Positions 35,063 to 44,473 are shown, counted from the stretch's first letter. The stretch is DNA of 64,000 nucleotides from an uncultured Bacteroidota bacterium (GCA_902594745.1 CACJNF010000002.1:62001-126000), one strand, 5' to 3'. The notes: generated by a model from the letters alone, not told the origin. Numbers and translations are program-made.

Positions 35063-36463
35063 ATGTCATTTAAAAAAATATTCATAGTCTTCTCAGTTGT
35101 AGCAATATACTTCATACTTAATTATACATTTTTATCTAATGAAGGTTATACATCTATGGAAGACTATATTGAATCAACTAAAGATGAATTTAGTTATGAG
35201 ATTGAAGAAATAATTTATGAAGATGAATGGACTGGATATCATATTAAAATGATATCTGGTGAATGGTTAGATTCAAAAAAAGTTGATCAAGTTGAATGGT
35301 GGCATTATGTAGATATTATAATTCCTAAAAATACTCAAACATCAACAGGTATTATGTTTATAGATGGGGGTGTTAAAGAAGAAGACTTTTTTAGGTTAGA
35401 TTCTAAATCAGCTGAATATGCAATAGAAACCAAGTCAGTAATTGTAAATGTTAGTAATATACCTTTTCAGCCTATTAATTATTTAGATTCAGAACAAGAG
35501 TCTTTTTATGAAGATGATCTTATAGCATATGCATGGAAGGAATTTTTAAAATCTGGAGCTAAGCAAAAATATACTGAGTGGTTACCTAGGTTCCCAATGA
35601 CTAGGGCAGTAGTTAGGTCTATGGATCTAGCTCAGGAAATTACTTTACAAAATGATATTAATGTAAAAGATTTTCTTGTTTCTGGAGCTTCTAAAAGAGG
35701 TTGGACAGCATGGACAACTGCAGCTGTTGATGAAAGAATCATTGCAGTTGCACCTCTGGTAATTGACCTTCTAAATGTTGTTCCCTCTTTTGAAAATCAC
35801 TACAGAAGTTATGGTGAATTTTCTCCTGCAGTATCGTCATATACTAAATACAATATTCAGGATTGGATGGAAACGGATGAATATAAAAAACTAATGAGTT
35901 ATGTTGAACCTTATTCCTTTATAGAAAGGTTTACTATGCCTAAATATGTTATTAATGCAGGTTCAGATGAATTCTTCTCAACTGACTCATGGAGATTCTA
36001 TTACGATGAATTACCTGGTAATAAAATTTTAAGATATGTACCAAATGCTAACCACTCTTTAAATGGAAGATACCTTAATGATGGTCTTGTAGGTTATTTT
36101 TTTAGAATTGTAAATAATATTGAGATTCCATCATTAAAATGGAGATTAGATACAGATAAAAATTTAATAGAAGCAGTATTGAATTATAGTGGTGACTATG
36201 ATGTCTCTTTATGGACTGCTACTAACGAACAAGGAAGAGATTTTAGATTATGGGAAGAAGGCGAGCTATGGTCTCAATCTAAAATTCAAAAATCAGATGA
36301 TAACAGATATATTGTTGATCTAGGTAAAGAGAGTTTTGGCTATAAGGCAATAATGATAGAGTTTGTAATTGATCCAGATTCTGACTTCCCACTAACAATT
36401 TCAACTGGACCATATGTTCTTCCTGAAACATATCCATATGAAAAATATCAAGTTAAAAATTAG
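35063..36463 (+). CDS. PqaA-type alpha/beta-hydrolase (PhoPQ-activated pathogenicity-related family)
   Basis: 466 residues, ATG start. An N-terminal hydrophobic helix (about 4-23) suggests export or membrane anchoring. The family (PF10142-like) is recognised by LVSGASKRGWTAWTTAAVDE with nucleophile Ser210 in GxSxxG, then APLVIDLLNVV, NAGSDEFFSTDSW (acid) and PNANHSLNG (His). The C-terminal beta domain (about 350-466) fits the usual length. Bacterial PqaA was found as a PhoPQ-regulated gene linked to antimicrobial peptide resistance in Salmonella; its substrate is not established. The adjacent exb operon may not share its function. Confidence 0.85.
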   Translation: MSFKKIFIVFSVVAIYFILNYTFLSNEGYTSMEDYIESTKDEFSYEIEEIIYEDEWTGYHIKMISGEWLDSKKVDQVEWWHYVDIIIPKNTQTSTGIMFIDGGVKEEDFFRLDSKSAEYAIETKSVIVNVSNIPFQPINYLDSEQESFYEDDLIAYAWKEFLKSGAKQKYTEWLPRFPMTRAVVRSMDLAQEITLQNDINVKDFLVSGASKRGWTAWTTAAVDERIIAVAPLVIDLLNVVPSFENHYRSYGEFSPAVSSYTKYNIQDWMETDEYKKLMSYVEPYSFIERFTMPKYVINAGSDEFFSTDSWRFYYDELPGNKILRYVPNANHSLNGRYLNDGLVGYFFRIVNNIEIPSLKWRLDTDKNLIEAVLNYSGDYDVSLWTATNEQGRDFRLWEEGELWSQSKIQKSDDNRYIVDLGKESFGYKAIMIEFVIDPDSDFPLTISTGPYVLPETYPYEKYQVKN

Positions 36464-36495
36464 GTGATTTTTTAGATAAAAAAAAGAAGATTATC

Positions 36496-36516
36496 GATTC
36501 AAAAAAAATTTGAATC
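36496..36516. promoter_or_regulatory. palindrome overlapping the putative exbB -33 element
   Basis: GATTCAAA / TTTGAATC, a perfect 8-bp inverted repeat with a 5-base A-rich centre, lies 53 bases before the exbB start codon. It either terminates the PqaA transcript (weak, because no G/C) or is an operator for a dimeric regulator, because its right arm supplies the TTTG of the putative promoter. The regulator is unknown. Confidence 0.4.
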
Positions 36517-36539
36517 ATATAATAATTTTTATATCTTTC
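36509..36539 (+). promoter_or_regulatory. putative promoter of the exbB-exbD operon
   Basis: TTTG at 36509-36512 and TATCTTTC at 36532-36539 are separated by 19 bases, close to the Bacteroidetes -33/-7 pattern TTTG-N19-TAnnTTTG, with one mismatch in the last -7 base. The expected start of transcription is about 25 bases before the exbB ATG at 36569. Confidence 0.45.
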
Positions 36540-36568
36540 GGTTCTCAATTATTGAAAATATTAGAAAA

Positions 36569-37351
36569 ATGAAAAAAATATTATTTGCATTAATCCTATC
36601 TGTTTTTGTTGGTAATTCGTTTATAAACAATGTTTATGCAACGACAACAGTAAATAGTTTAATTACTATTCAGGATACACAAGACGAACCAATGATGGAG
36701 GCTACATCAGATGAAGCTTCAGCTGGTTTTACTCAAGAATTAAAAAAGCGTTTTATTGAAGGTGGCCCAAGCTTTATGGGAATTGTACTTATATGTCTTA
36801 TACTTGGTCTAGCTATCTCAATTGAAAGAATTATATACCTTAATTTATCAACAACTAATACAGATAAGCTGACTGGTGATGTTGAAGATGCACTAAAATC
36901 AGGAGGTGTTGAAGCTGCAAAGGAAGTTTGTAGAAACACAAAAGGACCTGTGGCATCAATCTTTTATCAAGGTTTAGATAGAGCAAAAGATGGAGTAGAT
37001 TCTGCAGAAAAGGCTGTAATTTCTTATGGTGGTGTTCAAATGGGACAGCTTGAAAAAAATGTTTCATGGATATCATTATTCATTGCACTTGCGCCTATGC
37101 TTGGATTCATGGGTACTGTAATTGGTATGATTACTGCATTTGATAGAATTGAAGCTGCTGGGGATATGCAACCATCACTTGTTGCTGGTGGTATTAAAGT
37201 TGCACTTCTAACGACTGTATTTGGTCTTATTGTTGCTATTATACTTCAAGTATTCTATAACTATATTGTTGCAAAAATTGATTCAATTGTAAATGATATG
37301 GAAGATGCATCAATTACATTAATTGATATTCTTTCAGCTCAAAAAAAATAA
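36569..37351 (+). CDS. MotA/TolQ/ExbB proton channel family protein
   Basis: 260 residues, ATG start. It begins with a signal-anchor-like helix (about 3-24), then an extra stretch to residue 60. Three further membrane helices match ExbB: SFMGIVLICLILGLAISIE, WISLFIALAPMLGFMGTVIGMITAF and VALLTTVFGLIVAIILQVFY. The ExbB complex uses proton flow to energise TonB. First gene of the exb operon (36569-39580). Confidence 0.9.
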   Translation: MKKILFALILSVFVGNSFINNVYATTTVNSLITIQDTQDEPMMEATSDEASAGFTQELKKRFIEGGPSFMGIVLICLILGLAISIERIIYLNLSTTNTDKLTGDVEDALKSGGVEAAKEVCRNTKGPVASIFYQGLDRAKDGVDSAEKAVISYGGVQMGQLEKNVSWISLFIALAPMLGFMGTVIGMITAFDRIEAAGDMQPSLVAGGIKVALLTTVFGLIVAIILQVFYNYIVAKIDSIVNDMEDASITLIDILSAQKK

Positions 37352-37357
37352 TTTGAT

Positions 37358-37807
37358 ATGAATCTTGAAAAAATTACAAAAATAGGGTGTATAACCCTAG
37401 GTGTATTAGGTATCATATTTCTCTTTCTAGTATTTGGAACTGGAGATGATACTATTAAAATGTCTGCTGCATCAGGAGACTTTGGAGTGATTACCCCTAT
37501 TATACTTTTAAGTCAATTAATACTTTTTATTGCTGTTATCGTAACTCTTACTTTTTCTTTAAGAGGTTTGGCAAAAGATAAGGCTAAGATGAAAAGTGCG
37601 TTAACTTCTGCTGGGTTATTTCTAGGTGTAGTAGTTATTGCATTTGTTCTATCTAGTGGTGTTGAAACCCCTATGAGAGATGGTAAAGTTTTATCAGCTA
37701 TTGGCTCAAGACTTGTTGGAACTGGGATTAGAGTATTCTACATTTTAGCAATTGTTGCAGTTGGACTAATGATATTCTCAGGAGGTAAAAAATTTATTAA
37801 AAAGTAA
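37358..37807 (+). CDS. hypothetical four-helix membrane protein of the exb operon
   Basis: 149 residues, ATG start. Four hydrophobic segments (about 8-27, 45-67, 84-103, 128-146), with no recognised enzyme motif. It sits between exbB (6 bases) and exbD (3 bases), a position conserved in many Bacteroidota by recall, where it is annotated only as hypothetical. It could be an accessory subunit of the ExbB-ExbD-TonB motor. No function is assigned. Confidence 0.7.
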   Translation: MNLEKITKIGCITLGVLGIIFLFLVFGTGDDTIKMSAASGDFGVITPIILLSQLILFIAVIVTLTFSLRGLAKDKAKMKSALTSAGLFLGVVVIAFVLSSGVETPMRDGKVLSAIGSRLVGTGIRVFYILAIVAVGLMIFSGGKKFIKK

Positions 37808-37810
37808 ACT

Positions 37811-38434
37811 ATGGCTAGAAGAAAGTCACCAGAAGTTAATGCAGGATCGATGGCAGACATTGCCTTTCTGCTTTTGATTTTCTTTCTTGTTACTACAACA
37901 ATTGAGACTGATAGTGGTATTAATAGAAAGTTACCTCCAATGGAGGACCAAATTGATCCACCAATAATTAGACAAAAAAATATTTTCACAGTTGTAGTAA
38001 ATAAAAATAATCAGTTGTTAGTTGAAGAAGAACTAACTGATATTAAAGATTTAAGAAATCTTGCTGTAGACTTTCTTGACAACGGTGGTGGCTCTGGAGA
38101 AGAAGCATGTGACTATTGTCAAGGTAATAGGGACCCAAGATCATCTGATAACCCAGATAAAGCTATTATATCTCTAAAAAATGATAGAGAGACTGAATAT
38201 AAAGTTTATATAGCTGTTCAAAACGAATTAGTTGCAGCATACAATGTTCTAAGAAATAGAGAATTTGCAAGGTTATATCCTAATGAGGCTTTAACTTACG
38301 TTGAGGCTGATCTTAGGTATAGTGACCCTAGAACCTCTCCTGATGATAAGTCTAGTCTTAAAGAGAAATTAGATGTTATAAAAGCACTGTACCCTCAGAA
38401 GTTATCTGAGGCTGAACCAAGTAAAGTAAATTAA
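37811..38434 (+). CDS. ExbD/TolR family biopolymer transport protein (first copy)
   Basis: 207 residues, ATG start. The single TM helix with the proton-relay aspartate is at the N-terminus: SMADIAFLLLIFFLVTTTIE (the Asp of MADIAF). The periplasmic domain (about 45-207) is longer than in E. coli ExbD (141) and holds a pair of cysteines (EEACDYCQG). The long periplasmic part is typical of one of two ExbD types in Bacteroidota. The second copy follows two bases later. Confidence 0.9.
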   Translation: MARRKSPEVNAGSMADIAFLLLIFFLVTTTIETDSGINRKLPPMEDQIDPPIIRQKNIFTVVVNKNNQLLVEEELTDIKDLRNLAVDFLDNGGGSGEEACDYCQGNRDPRSSDNPDKAIISLKNDRETEYKVYIAVQNELVAAYNVLRNREFARLYPNEALTYVEADLRYSDPRTSPDDKSSLKEKLDVIKALYPQKLSEAEPSKVN

Positions 38435-38436
38435 AT

Positions 38437-38919
38437 ATGGCAAAATTTAAAAAAAATAAAAGTGGAGATCTTCCTGCAATATCTACAGCATCTCTTCCAG
38501 ATATAGTTTTTATGTTGTTATTCTTTTTTATGGTTGCAACTGTTATGAGGGATAGTACTCTTATGGTACAAAATACTTTACCTGCTGCTGATCAAGTTCA
38601 GAAGCTAGATAAAAAGGATAGAGTAATTTATATTTATGCTGGTAAACCATCTAGTAGATATATAGAAACTTATGGTACCTCAGCTAAAATTCAACTTAAT
38701 GACAAGTTTGGGACTGTAGAGGAGGTCGGTGCGTTTGTTCTTGCTGAAAGAGCTGCAAAGCGTCAAGAGCTTCAAAATGTTCTTACAACTGCACTAAAAG
38801 TTGATAGTGATACTAAAATGGGAATCATAAGTGATATAAAGCAGGAGTTGCGTAAAGTAAATGCACTGAAGCTAAACTATACAACTAGAGTTGGAGATTA
38901 TACTCAAAATTTCAACTAA
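38437..38919 (+). CDS. ExbD/TolR family biopolymer transport protein (second copy)
   Basis: 160 residues, ATG start. N-terminal SLPDIVFMLLFFFMVATVMR gives the membrane helix with the conserved Asp. The periplasmic domain is shorter than in the first copy and ends near LKLNYTTRVGDYTQ. The two paralogues probably form a heterodimer in the ExbB pore. Its last 29 bases overlap the outer-membrane protein gene. Confidence 0.9.
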   Translation: MAKFKKNKSGDLPAISTASLPDIVFMLLFFFMVATVMRDSTLMVQNTLPAADQVQKLDKKDRVIYIYAGKPSSRYIETYGTSAKIQLNDKFGTVEEVGAFVLAERAAKRQELQNVLTTALKVDSDTKMGIISDIKQELRKVNALKLNYTTRVGDYTQNFN

Positions 38920-39580
38920 TAAGAAATTAATCACCTTATTTTGTTTTTTAAGCTTAAGCTTACATTCTCAGAATAATACTGACTCAAACTCATATAGAGA
39001 GGATCAATTTTATTTTGCATCAAGTTACTTTATTCAGACTGAATCCATCAAAGATTTTAAACAAAATGGTTTCTCTGGTAACTTTCAATTAGGATTTATT
39101 AGGGACTTTCCGTTAAATAAAGATTCAACAAGAGCATTAGGTCTTGGACTTGGATACGAAAGGAATTATTTCACATCTAATATTCAGCCAATTGAGCAAG
39201 ATGATCAAATTGATTATAGAATAGTAATAAGCAGATTTCTTGAATCAAAAAATAAAATTTCATTCTCATCAATTTCTTTTCCAATTGAGTATAGGTGGAG
39301 AAAATCATCACTTAACGAATATAAATTCTGGAGAATTTATTCAGGTTTTAAGATAAAAAAGAATTTTCCGTTTTACTCTAATCCTTCTTATGGATCTGAA
39401 TTAGTGATTGAAGAAATTCAAGACTGGACTTCATCCATATACTTGAATGCTGGATATAACACTTGGAATATTTCCCTTGAATATGATCTAAATCCAATAA
39501 TAAAAAATAAAAACACAGTAGATGGAGATAATCTGAATGTAAGTTTTTTTAGACTGGGACTTATTTTCTACTTTTTATAG
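38891..39580 (+). CDS. PorT-like outer-membrane beta-barrel protein
   Basis: 229 residues if read from a TTG at 38891, overlapping exbD by 29 bases; no ATG or GTG gives the signal peptide, so the start is provisional. A signal peptide (KKLITLFCFLSLSLHSQ) precedes a beta-strand-rich protein with alternating polar/hydrophobic strands and a terminal aromatic (LIFYFL), a layout seen in PorT/outer-membrane proteins next to exbD in Bacteroidota. PorT is involved in type IX secretion in Porphyromonas, but sequence alone is not decisive here. Its stop overlaps rpoN by six bases. Confidence 0.6.
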   Translation: MEIILKISTNKKLITLFCFLSLSLHSQNNTDSNSYREDQFYFASSYFIQTESIKDFKQNGFSGNFQLGFIRDFPLNKDSTRALGLGLGYERNYFTSNIQPIEQDDQIDYRIVISRFLESKNKISFSSISFPIEYRWRKSSLNEYKFWRIYSGFKIKKNFPFYSNPSYGSELVIEEIQDWTSSIYLNAGYNTWNISLEYDLNPIIKNKNTVDGDNLNVSFFRLGLIFYFL

Positions 39581-40996
39581 TTCTTTTCTTAATCTTGCAA
39601 CTGGAATATCTAACTGTTCTCTATATTTTGATACAGTTCTTCTTGCTACTTTGAATCCATTATCAGATAATTTGCTTGATAACTCTATATCTGATAAGGG
39701 CTTGACTTTATCCTCAGATTCAATAATTTCTTTTAATACTCTTTTTATCTCAATTGTAGATATATCATCTCCCTCACTATTTTTCATTCCCTCCGAGAAA
39801 TAACTTTTAAGAAGTTTTATACCGTAAGGGGTATCAATATATTTACTATTTGCAACTCGAGATACTGTAGAAATATCCATGTCTATCATTTCGGCTACAT
39901 CTTTTAGAATCATAGGCTTAAGATTACTTTCTTCACCAGTTAGGAAATAATTTTTCTGAAAGTTAACAATTGCATTAACTGTTTGAAAAAGAGTTTGATG
40001 CCTTTGCTCTATTGCTTCAATAAACCATTTCGCTGAATCAAGTTTTTGCTTTAAAAATTGAATTGCTTGATTTTGTGATTTTGTTTTATTTGGATCTTTT
40101 TTATATCCCTCTAATATATTTTTATAAGAATTAGAGAGTCTTAATTCTGGAGAGTTTCTTTTATTTAATTCTACAACTAAATCTCCATCCACAATTGTTA
40201 ATATAAAATCTGGAGTAATAGCATTATTGGTAAAATCACTGGTTATTGAACCTCCTGGTTTAGGATTCAATTTTGAAATTTCTTCTATAGCTTCTTTTAA
40301 TTTTTGCTCTGTTAGGTTTAGTCTCTCTGATAGTTTGGAGAACTTTTTCTTTGAAAACGAATCAAAATCATTTTCTATAATTTTAATAGAATTATCAATT
40401 GATTCTTTGGAGTTTTTTCTTCTTAGTTGAATTAACAAACATTCTTTCAAAGATCTTGCACCAACTCCCGGAGGATCTAATTCTTGAATTTTCTGTAAAA
40501 CTGATAATATTTCTTCTTTTGAGGTTACTATGTTCTGTGTAAATGCTAAATCATCAATTATATCTTCTACCTCTCTTCTTAAATATCCACTTTCGTCAAT
40601 ACTTCCAATTAAAAAATCACAAATAGGCTTATGTTTTTCATCAATAATTAAATTTTTAGATTGATTATCTAGATATTGGTGAAAGCTGTACGAAGCTTTT
40701 GTTTGAAAATTAGTATTTTCTTCCTCACTTGAATAATAATTTTGACTATTGTCATAATCGTCAGACATATCCGTTAGATAATCATCTACGTTTACATCAT
40801 CATTCAGATCAACTTCAAGCTCATCATTCTCAATCTCTGTTTTCTCGTTACCTATTTCCAATGCAGGATTCTCCTCAATTTCATTTTTAATTTTTTGTTC
40901 TAATTCTGCTGTTGTAAGCTGAATTAGTTTCATTAACTGAATCTGTTGTGGTGATAGCTTTTGAGAAAGCTTTAATTGTAGTTTTTGATTAAGCAT
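39575..40996 (-). CDS. rpoN: RNA polymerase sigma-54 factor
   Basis: 473 residues, ATG start. The region I activator-interacting domain is at the N-terminus (LKLSQKLSPQQIQLMKLIQL), followed by an acidic linker (about 60-110), the core-binding domain, the helix-turn-helix, and the RpoN box ARRTVSKYRE at 451-460. Sigma-54 recognises -24/-12 promoters and needs AAA+ activators. The last gene of the ftsX-to-rpoN minus-strand series, though a promoter-like pair just upstream suggests separate expression too. Confidence 0.96.
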   Translation of the reverse strand: MLNQKLQLKLSQKLSPQQIQLMKLIQLTTAELEQKIKNEIEENPALEIGNEKTEIENDELEVDLNDDVNVDDYLTDMSDDYDNSQNYYSSEEENTNFQTKASYSFHQYLDNQSKNLIIDEKHKPICDFLIGSIDESGYLRREVEDIIDDLAFTQNIVTSKEEILSVLQKIQELDPPGVGARSLKECLLIQLRRKNSKESIDNSIKIIENDFDSFSKKKFSKLSERLNLTEQKLKEAIEEISKLNPKPGGSITSDFTNNAITPDFILTIVDGDLVVELNKRNSPELRLSNSYKNILEGYKKDPNKTKSQNQAIQFLKQKLDSAKWFIEAIEQRHQTLFQTVNAIVNFQKNYFLTGEESNLKPMILKDVAEMIDMDISTVSRVANSKYIDTPYGIKLLKSYFSEGMKNSEGDDISTIEIKRVLKEIIESEDKVKPLSDIELSSKLSDNGFKVARRTVSKYREQLDIPVARLRKEL

Positions 40997-41013
40997 ATTT
41001 AGTAATACTTAAA

Positions 41014-41040
41014 CAAAATTAAGAAAAGAATTAATTTCAA
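41014..41040 (-). promoter_or_regulatory. putative rpoN promoter
   Basis: On the minus strand TTG (41038-41040) and a perfect -7 box TAATTTTG (41014-41021) are 16 bases apart, with 17 bases from the box to the rpoN ATG. It fits the Bacteroidetes pattern except for a somewhat short spacer. It lies in the 44-base gap after asnS. Confidence 0.4.
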
Positions 41041-42465
41041 TTAAAAAGATGCGTTTTTTGGTGTTCTTGGATAAGGAATTACATCTCTAATGTTTGACAT
41101 ACCAGAACAAAACATTACCATTCTTTCAAAACCTAGTCCAAACCCACTGTGAGGAACAGTCCCATATTTTCTGAGATCTAGATACCACCATAATTCCTTC
41201 TCTTCAATGCCCATTTCAGACATTCTTTTCTTAAGTACATCTAGTCTTTCTTCTCTTTGAGAACCTCCTATTATTTCACCAATACCGGGAAATAGAACAT
41301 CCATTGCTCTAACTGTTTTATCATCATCATTTAACCTCATATAAAACGCTTTAATTTTTGAGGGATAATCATAAATAATTACAGGAGACTTAAAATGCTT
41401 TTCAACCAGAAATCTCTCATGCTCACTTTGAAGATCGGAACCCCATTTATCTAATAAGAATTTAAACTTTTTCTTTTTGTTATAATTGGAGCTTTTTAGT
41501 ATTTCAAATGCCTCTGTGTATGAAACACGAGTAAATTCATTATTAACAGTAAACTTGATCTTATCAATTAGGCTTAAATCACTCCTCTCATTTTGTGGTT
41601 TTTGATTTTCCTCTTTTAAAAGTCTTTCTTCAAGAAATTTTAAATCTTCCTCACAATTTTTTAAAATATATTTTAGAATATACTTTACAAATGATTCAGC
41701 TAAATCCATATTATCATTGAGATCATAAAAAGCCATTTCTGGCTCAATCATCCAAAATTCTGAAGCATGTCTGGAAGTATTGGAATTTTCTGCTCTAAAA
41801 GTTGGCCCAAATGTATAAACATTCCCTAGGCCAAGAGCATAGGTCTCTGCTTCTAGCTGACCTGAGACAGTAAGGCTAGTTTTTTTACCAAAAAAATCAT
41901 CTGAATAGTCAATATCTTTTTTTGCCAGATCCTCTTTTCCTAATGTGGTTACCTTAAACATTTCTCCAGCTCCCTCAGCATCACTTGATGTTATAATTGG
42001 AGTATGTATATAATTGAAACCATTTTTGTTAAAATAGTCATGAATACTAAAAGCTAATTTTGATCTGATTCTCATTACAGAGCTAAATGTCGAAGTTCGT
42101 ATCCTAAGATGAGCTTGTTCCCTTAAAAACTCAAAACTGTGTTTCTTGGGCTGAATAGGATATTTTTCGGGATCTGATTCACCCAATATCTTAATGTTTG
42201 AAACATTAATCTCAAAACTTTGACCTTTACCAATGCTATTAACTAATATTCCAGTAATTATTAATGAACAGCCAACACTAATTCTTTTGATAATATCTTC
42301 ATCTATGATACCCTCATTTATTACACATTGAATATTTTTAATTGTAGATCCATCATTTAATTCGATAAATTTATTGGCTCTAAAAGCCCTTACCCATCCA
42401 CCTAAGTTAACCTCGCTTTCAATTAATGGAGAATCATATATTTCTTGGACTTTCGATAGATTCAT
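41041..42465 (-). CDS. asnS: asparaginyl-tRNA synthetase
   Basis: 474 residues, ATG start. Class IIb synthetase: N-terminal OB-fold anticodon domain (about 15-100, VNLGGWVRAFRANKFIELND), then the catalytic domain with motif 2 (TFRAENSNTSRHASEFWMIE) and motif 3 (SGFGLGFERMVMF) near the C-terminus. Motif 2 and the length support AsnRS rather than AspRS. It follows frr by two bases, within a translation-linked minus-strand operon. Confidence 0.95.
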   Translation of the reverse strand: MNLSKVQEIYDSPLIESEVNLGGWVRAFRANKFIELNDGSTIKNIQCVINEGIIDEDIIKRISVGCSLIITGILVNSIGKGQSFEINVSNIKILGESDPEKYPIQPKKHSFEFLREQAHLRIRTSTFSSVMRIRSKLAFSIHDYFNKNGFNYIHTPIITSSDAEGAGEMFKVTTLGKEDLAKKDIDYSDDFFGKKTSLTVSGQLEAETYALGLGNVYTFGPTFRAENSNTSRHASEFWMIEPEMAFYDLNDNMDLAESFVKYILKYILKNCEEDLKFLEERLLKEENQKPQNERSDLSLIDKIKFTVNNEFTRVSYTEAFEILKSSNYNKKKKFKFLLDKWGSDLQSEHERFLVEKHFKSPVIIYDYPSKIKAFYMRLNDDDKTVRAMDVLFPGIGEIIGGSQREERLDVLKKRMSEMGIEEKELWWYLDLRKYGTVPHSGFGLGFERMVMFCSGMSNIRDVIPYPRTPKNASF

Positions 42466-42467
42466 TT

Positions 42468-43019
42468 TCAGACAGTTAGAATATCTTTCTCTTTTGATGT
42501 GAACATTTCCTCTACCTTCTTTATATATTTATCAGTAAGATCTTGAGAATCTACTTCTAGATTGGATTTTAAGTCATCAGAAATTTCTAGAGCTTTAATT
42601 TTATTATTTGCATCTTTTCTTGCATTTCGAATACTTACTTTTGCAGATTCAGATTCAGATTTTGCAAATTTTGTTAGTTCAATTCTTCTTTCTTCTGTTA
42701 GTGGAGGAATATTAATTAGAATAGACTCCCCGTTATTTACAGGGTTAAATCCAAGATTAGAATCAATTATACTTTTTTCAATTTCATCAATTATTGATTT
42801 TTCCCATGGCTGAATACTTATCGTTTGAGCATTTGGTGTACTAACAGAAGCAACCTGATTTAAAGGAGTTAAATTACCATAATATTCAACTGAAATACCT
42901 TTTAACATTACAGGATTTGCCTTACCAGCCCTGATCTTTGCTAGTTCGGTTTCTAAATGACCAATAGCAGCCATCATATTTAATTCTGCATTTTCTATTA
43001 TTTCTTGGTTGTTTCCCAT
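42468..43019 (-). CDS. frr: ribosome recycling factor
   Basis: 183 residues, ATG start. Two-domain RRF: a three-helix bundle (N-terminal 1-30 and 105-183) and a beta domain (31-104). Signatures are AKIRAGKANPVMLKGISVEY and NIPPLTEERRIELTKFAKSE. It splits the post-termination ribosome with EF-G. Normal length (E. coli 185). Ten bases downstream of pyrH, a conserved pair. Confidence 0.96.
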   Translation of the reverse strand: MGNNQEIIENAELNMMAAIGHLETELAKIRAGKANPVMLKGISVEYYGNLTPLNQVASVSTPNAQTISIQPWEKSIIDEIEKSIIDSNLGFNPVNNGESILINIPPLTEERRIELTKFAKSESESAKVSIRNARKDANNKIKALEISDDLKSNLEVDSQDLTDKYIKKVEEMFTSKEKDILTV

Positions 43020-43029
43020 AATACCTTAT

Positions 43030-43737
43030 TTAGCTAGAAACCTTTGTTCCTATTTTTTCTCCCATAATAACTTTAGTCAGGTTTCCTTTCGTGTTCATAT
43101 CAAAAACTATTATTGGAAGTTTATTCTCTTTACTTAATGTAAAAGCAGTGGTGTCCATAATTTTCAATCCTTTACGAATAGTTTCTTCAAAAGAAATATC
43201 ATCAAATTTAATAGCTTCTTTGTTTTTTTCGGGATCTTCATTATAAATACCATCAACTCTAGTTCCCTTTAATATAACATCAGCATTAATTTCAATTGCT
43301 CTAAGAACTGCTGCAGAGTCAGTTGTAAAATATGGATTACCTGTTCCAGATGCAAAAATTACAACTCTACCTTTCTCTAAATGTCTAGTTGCTTTTCTTT
43401 TTATAAAAGGTTCTGCTATAGATTCCATTTTTATCGCAGATTGAAGCCTTGTTGGAATATCTATATTCTCTAAAGCATTTTGAAGAGCTAATCCATTAAT
43501 TACTGTTGCAAGCATTCCCATATAATCTGCTTGAACTCTATCAATTCCATCTTTTGAACCACTTAATCCTCTAAAAATATTGCCGCCACCAATTACAATA
43601 GCAATCTCAACTCCTTGCTTATGAATTTCTTTGATTTCTTCTGCATAAACAACAAGCCTGTCATTATCTATTCCATAAGAATTTTTTCCTAATAGTGCTT
43701 CTCCACTTAATTTTAGCAAAATTCGATTGTATTTCAT
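43030..43737 (-). CDS. pyrH: uridylate kinase (UMP kinase)
   Basis: 235 residues, ATG start. Amino-acid-kinase fold; phosphorylates UMP to UDP, regulated by GTP and UTP in bacteria. N-terminal [13 protein letters not shown] binds phosphate; [13 protein letters not shown] and [20 protein letters not shown] are family signatures. Length as in E. coli (241). Upstream of frr and downstream of truB, 40 bases away, on the same strand. Confidence 0.96.
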   Translation of the reverse strand: MKYNRILLKLSGEALLGKNSYGIDNDRLVVYAEEIKEIHKQGVEIAIVIGGGNIFRGLSGSKDGIDRVQADYMGMLATVINGLALQNALENIDIPTRLQSAIKMESIAEPFIKRKATRHLEKGRVVIFASGTGNPYFTTDSAAVLRAIEINADVILKGTRVDGIYNEDPEKNKEAIKFDDISFEETIRKGLKIMDTTAFTLSKENKLPIIVFDMNTKGNLTKVIMGEKIGTKVSS

Positions 43738-43777
43738 CTCTTAGGGATTATGCAAATATAATTATAATGTTTCAAAT

Positions 43778-44467
43778 TTATTTAAATCTCAGTGCGTCAC
43801 TAATAGAAAAATCCCCAATACTAATTCTCTTTAATTCATAAAGATGTGATCCTGAATTAAGTTTTTGTCCATAATCATTAGCAATAGATCTAATATAGGT
43901 GCCTTTAGAACATTTAATAACGAATTCAATATATGGTGCAGAGAAATTTAATATTTCAAAATCATAAATTTCAATCTCTCTTGGTTCAATTTCAATTTCA
44001 ATTTTTTCTCTAGCATATTTGTACATTCTTTTACCATCTTTTTTTAGAGCAGAATAAATTGGAGGTAATTGTTTCTGTCTGCCTATAAATGTTTTTGAAA
44101 TTTTTAAAACTTTATTTTCATCAACATGATTATAATCGTAAGTTCCATTTATTTCTGTTTCTCTGTCATATGAGGGAGTTGTCTCACCCAATTTAATTAT
44201 ACCAGTATATTTTTTTGACAGGTCCTGATATTTAGAGATATTTTTTGTCTCTTTTCCAATACATACAATTAATAGGCCAGTAGCAAGGGGGTCAAGTGTA
44301 CCAGCATGTCCAACCTTAATTTTTTTGACATTTAATCTTGTCTGTAAACTCTTGCGAACATATTTAACAACATCAAATGAAGTCCATTCAATTGGTTTGT
44401 CAATTAAAATAATCCTACCATTTGTTATGTCATCTTTTGATACAGACTCTAGGAAGTCATATAACAT
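43778..44467 (-). CDS. truB: tRNA pseudouridine(55) synthase
   Basis: 229 residues, ATG start. Converts U55 of the T loop. The catalytic Asp is in KVGHAGTLDPLATGLLIV (Asp59); the KPIEWTSFDVV segment and KCSKGTYIRSIANDYG are conserved. Shorter than E. coli TruB (314), lacking much of the C-terminal PUA-like part; short forms occur in Bacteroidota. It directly follows the DUF3098 gene (6 bases), where uppP usually lies. Confidence 0.94.
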   Translation of the reverse strand: MLYDFLESVSKDDITNGRIILIDKPIEWTSFDVVKYVRKSLQTRLNVKKIKVGHAGTLDPLATGLLIVCIGKETKNISKYQDLSKKYTGIIKLGETTPSYDRETEINGTYDYNHVDENKVLKISKTFIGRQKQLPPIYSALKKDGKRMYKYAREKIEIEIEPREIEIYDFEILNFSAPYIEFVIKCSKGTYIRSIANDYGQKLNSGSHLYELKRISIGDFSISDALRFK

Positions 44468-44473
44468 TCGATA

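Noticed and set aside
36463..36500. Terminator at the short T6/A6 inverted repeat after the PqaA-like gene
   Set aside because: The stem is A/T only and has no following U-run, so a terminator is not supported.
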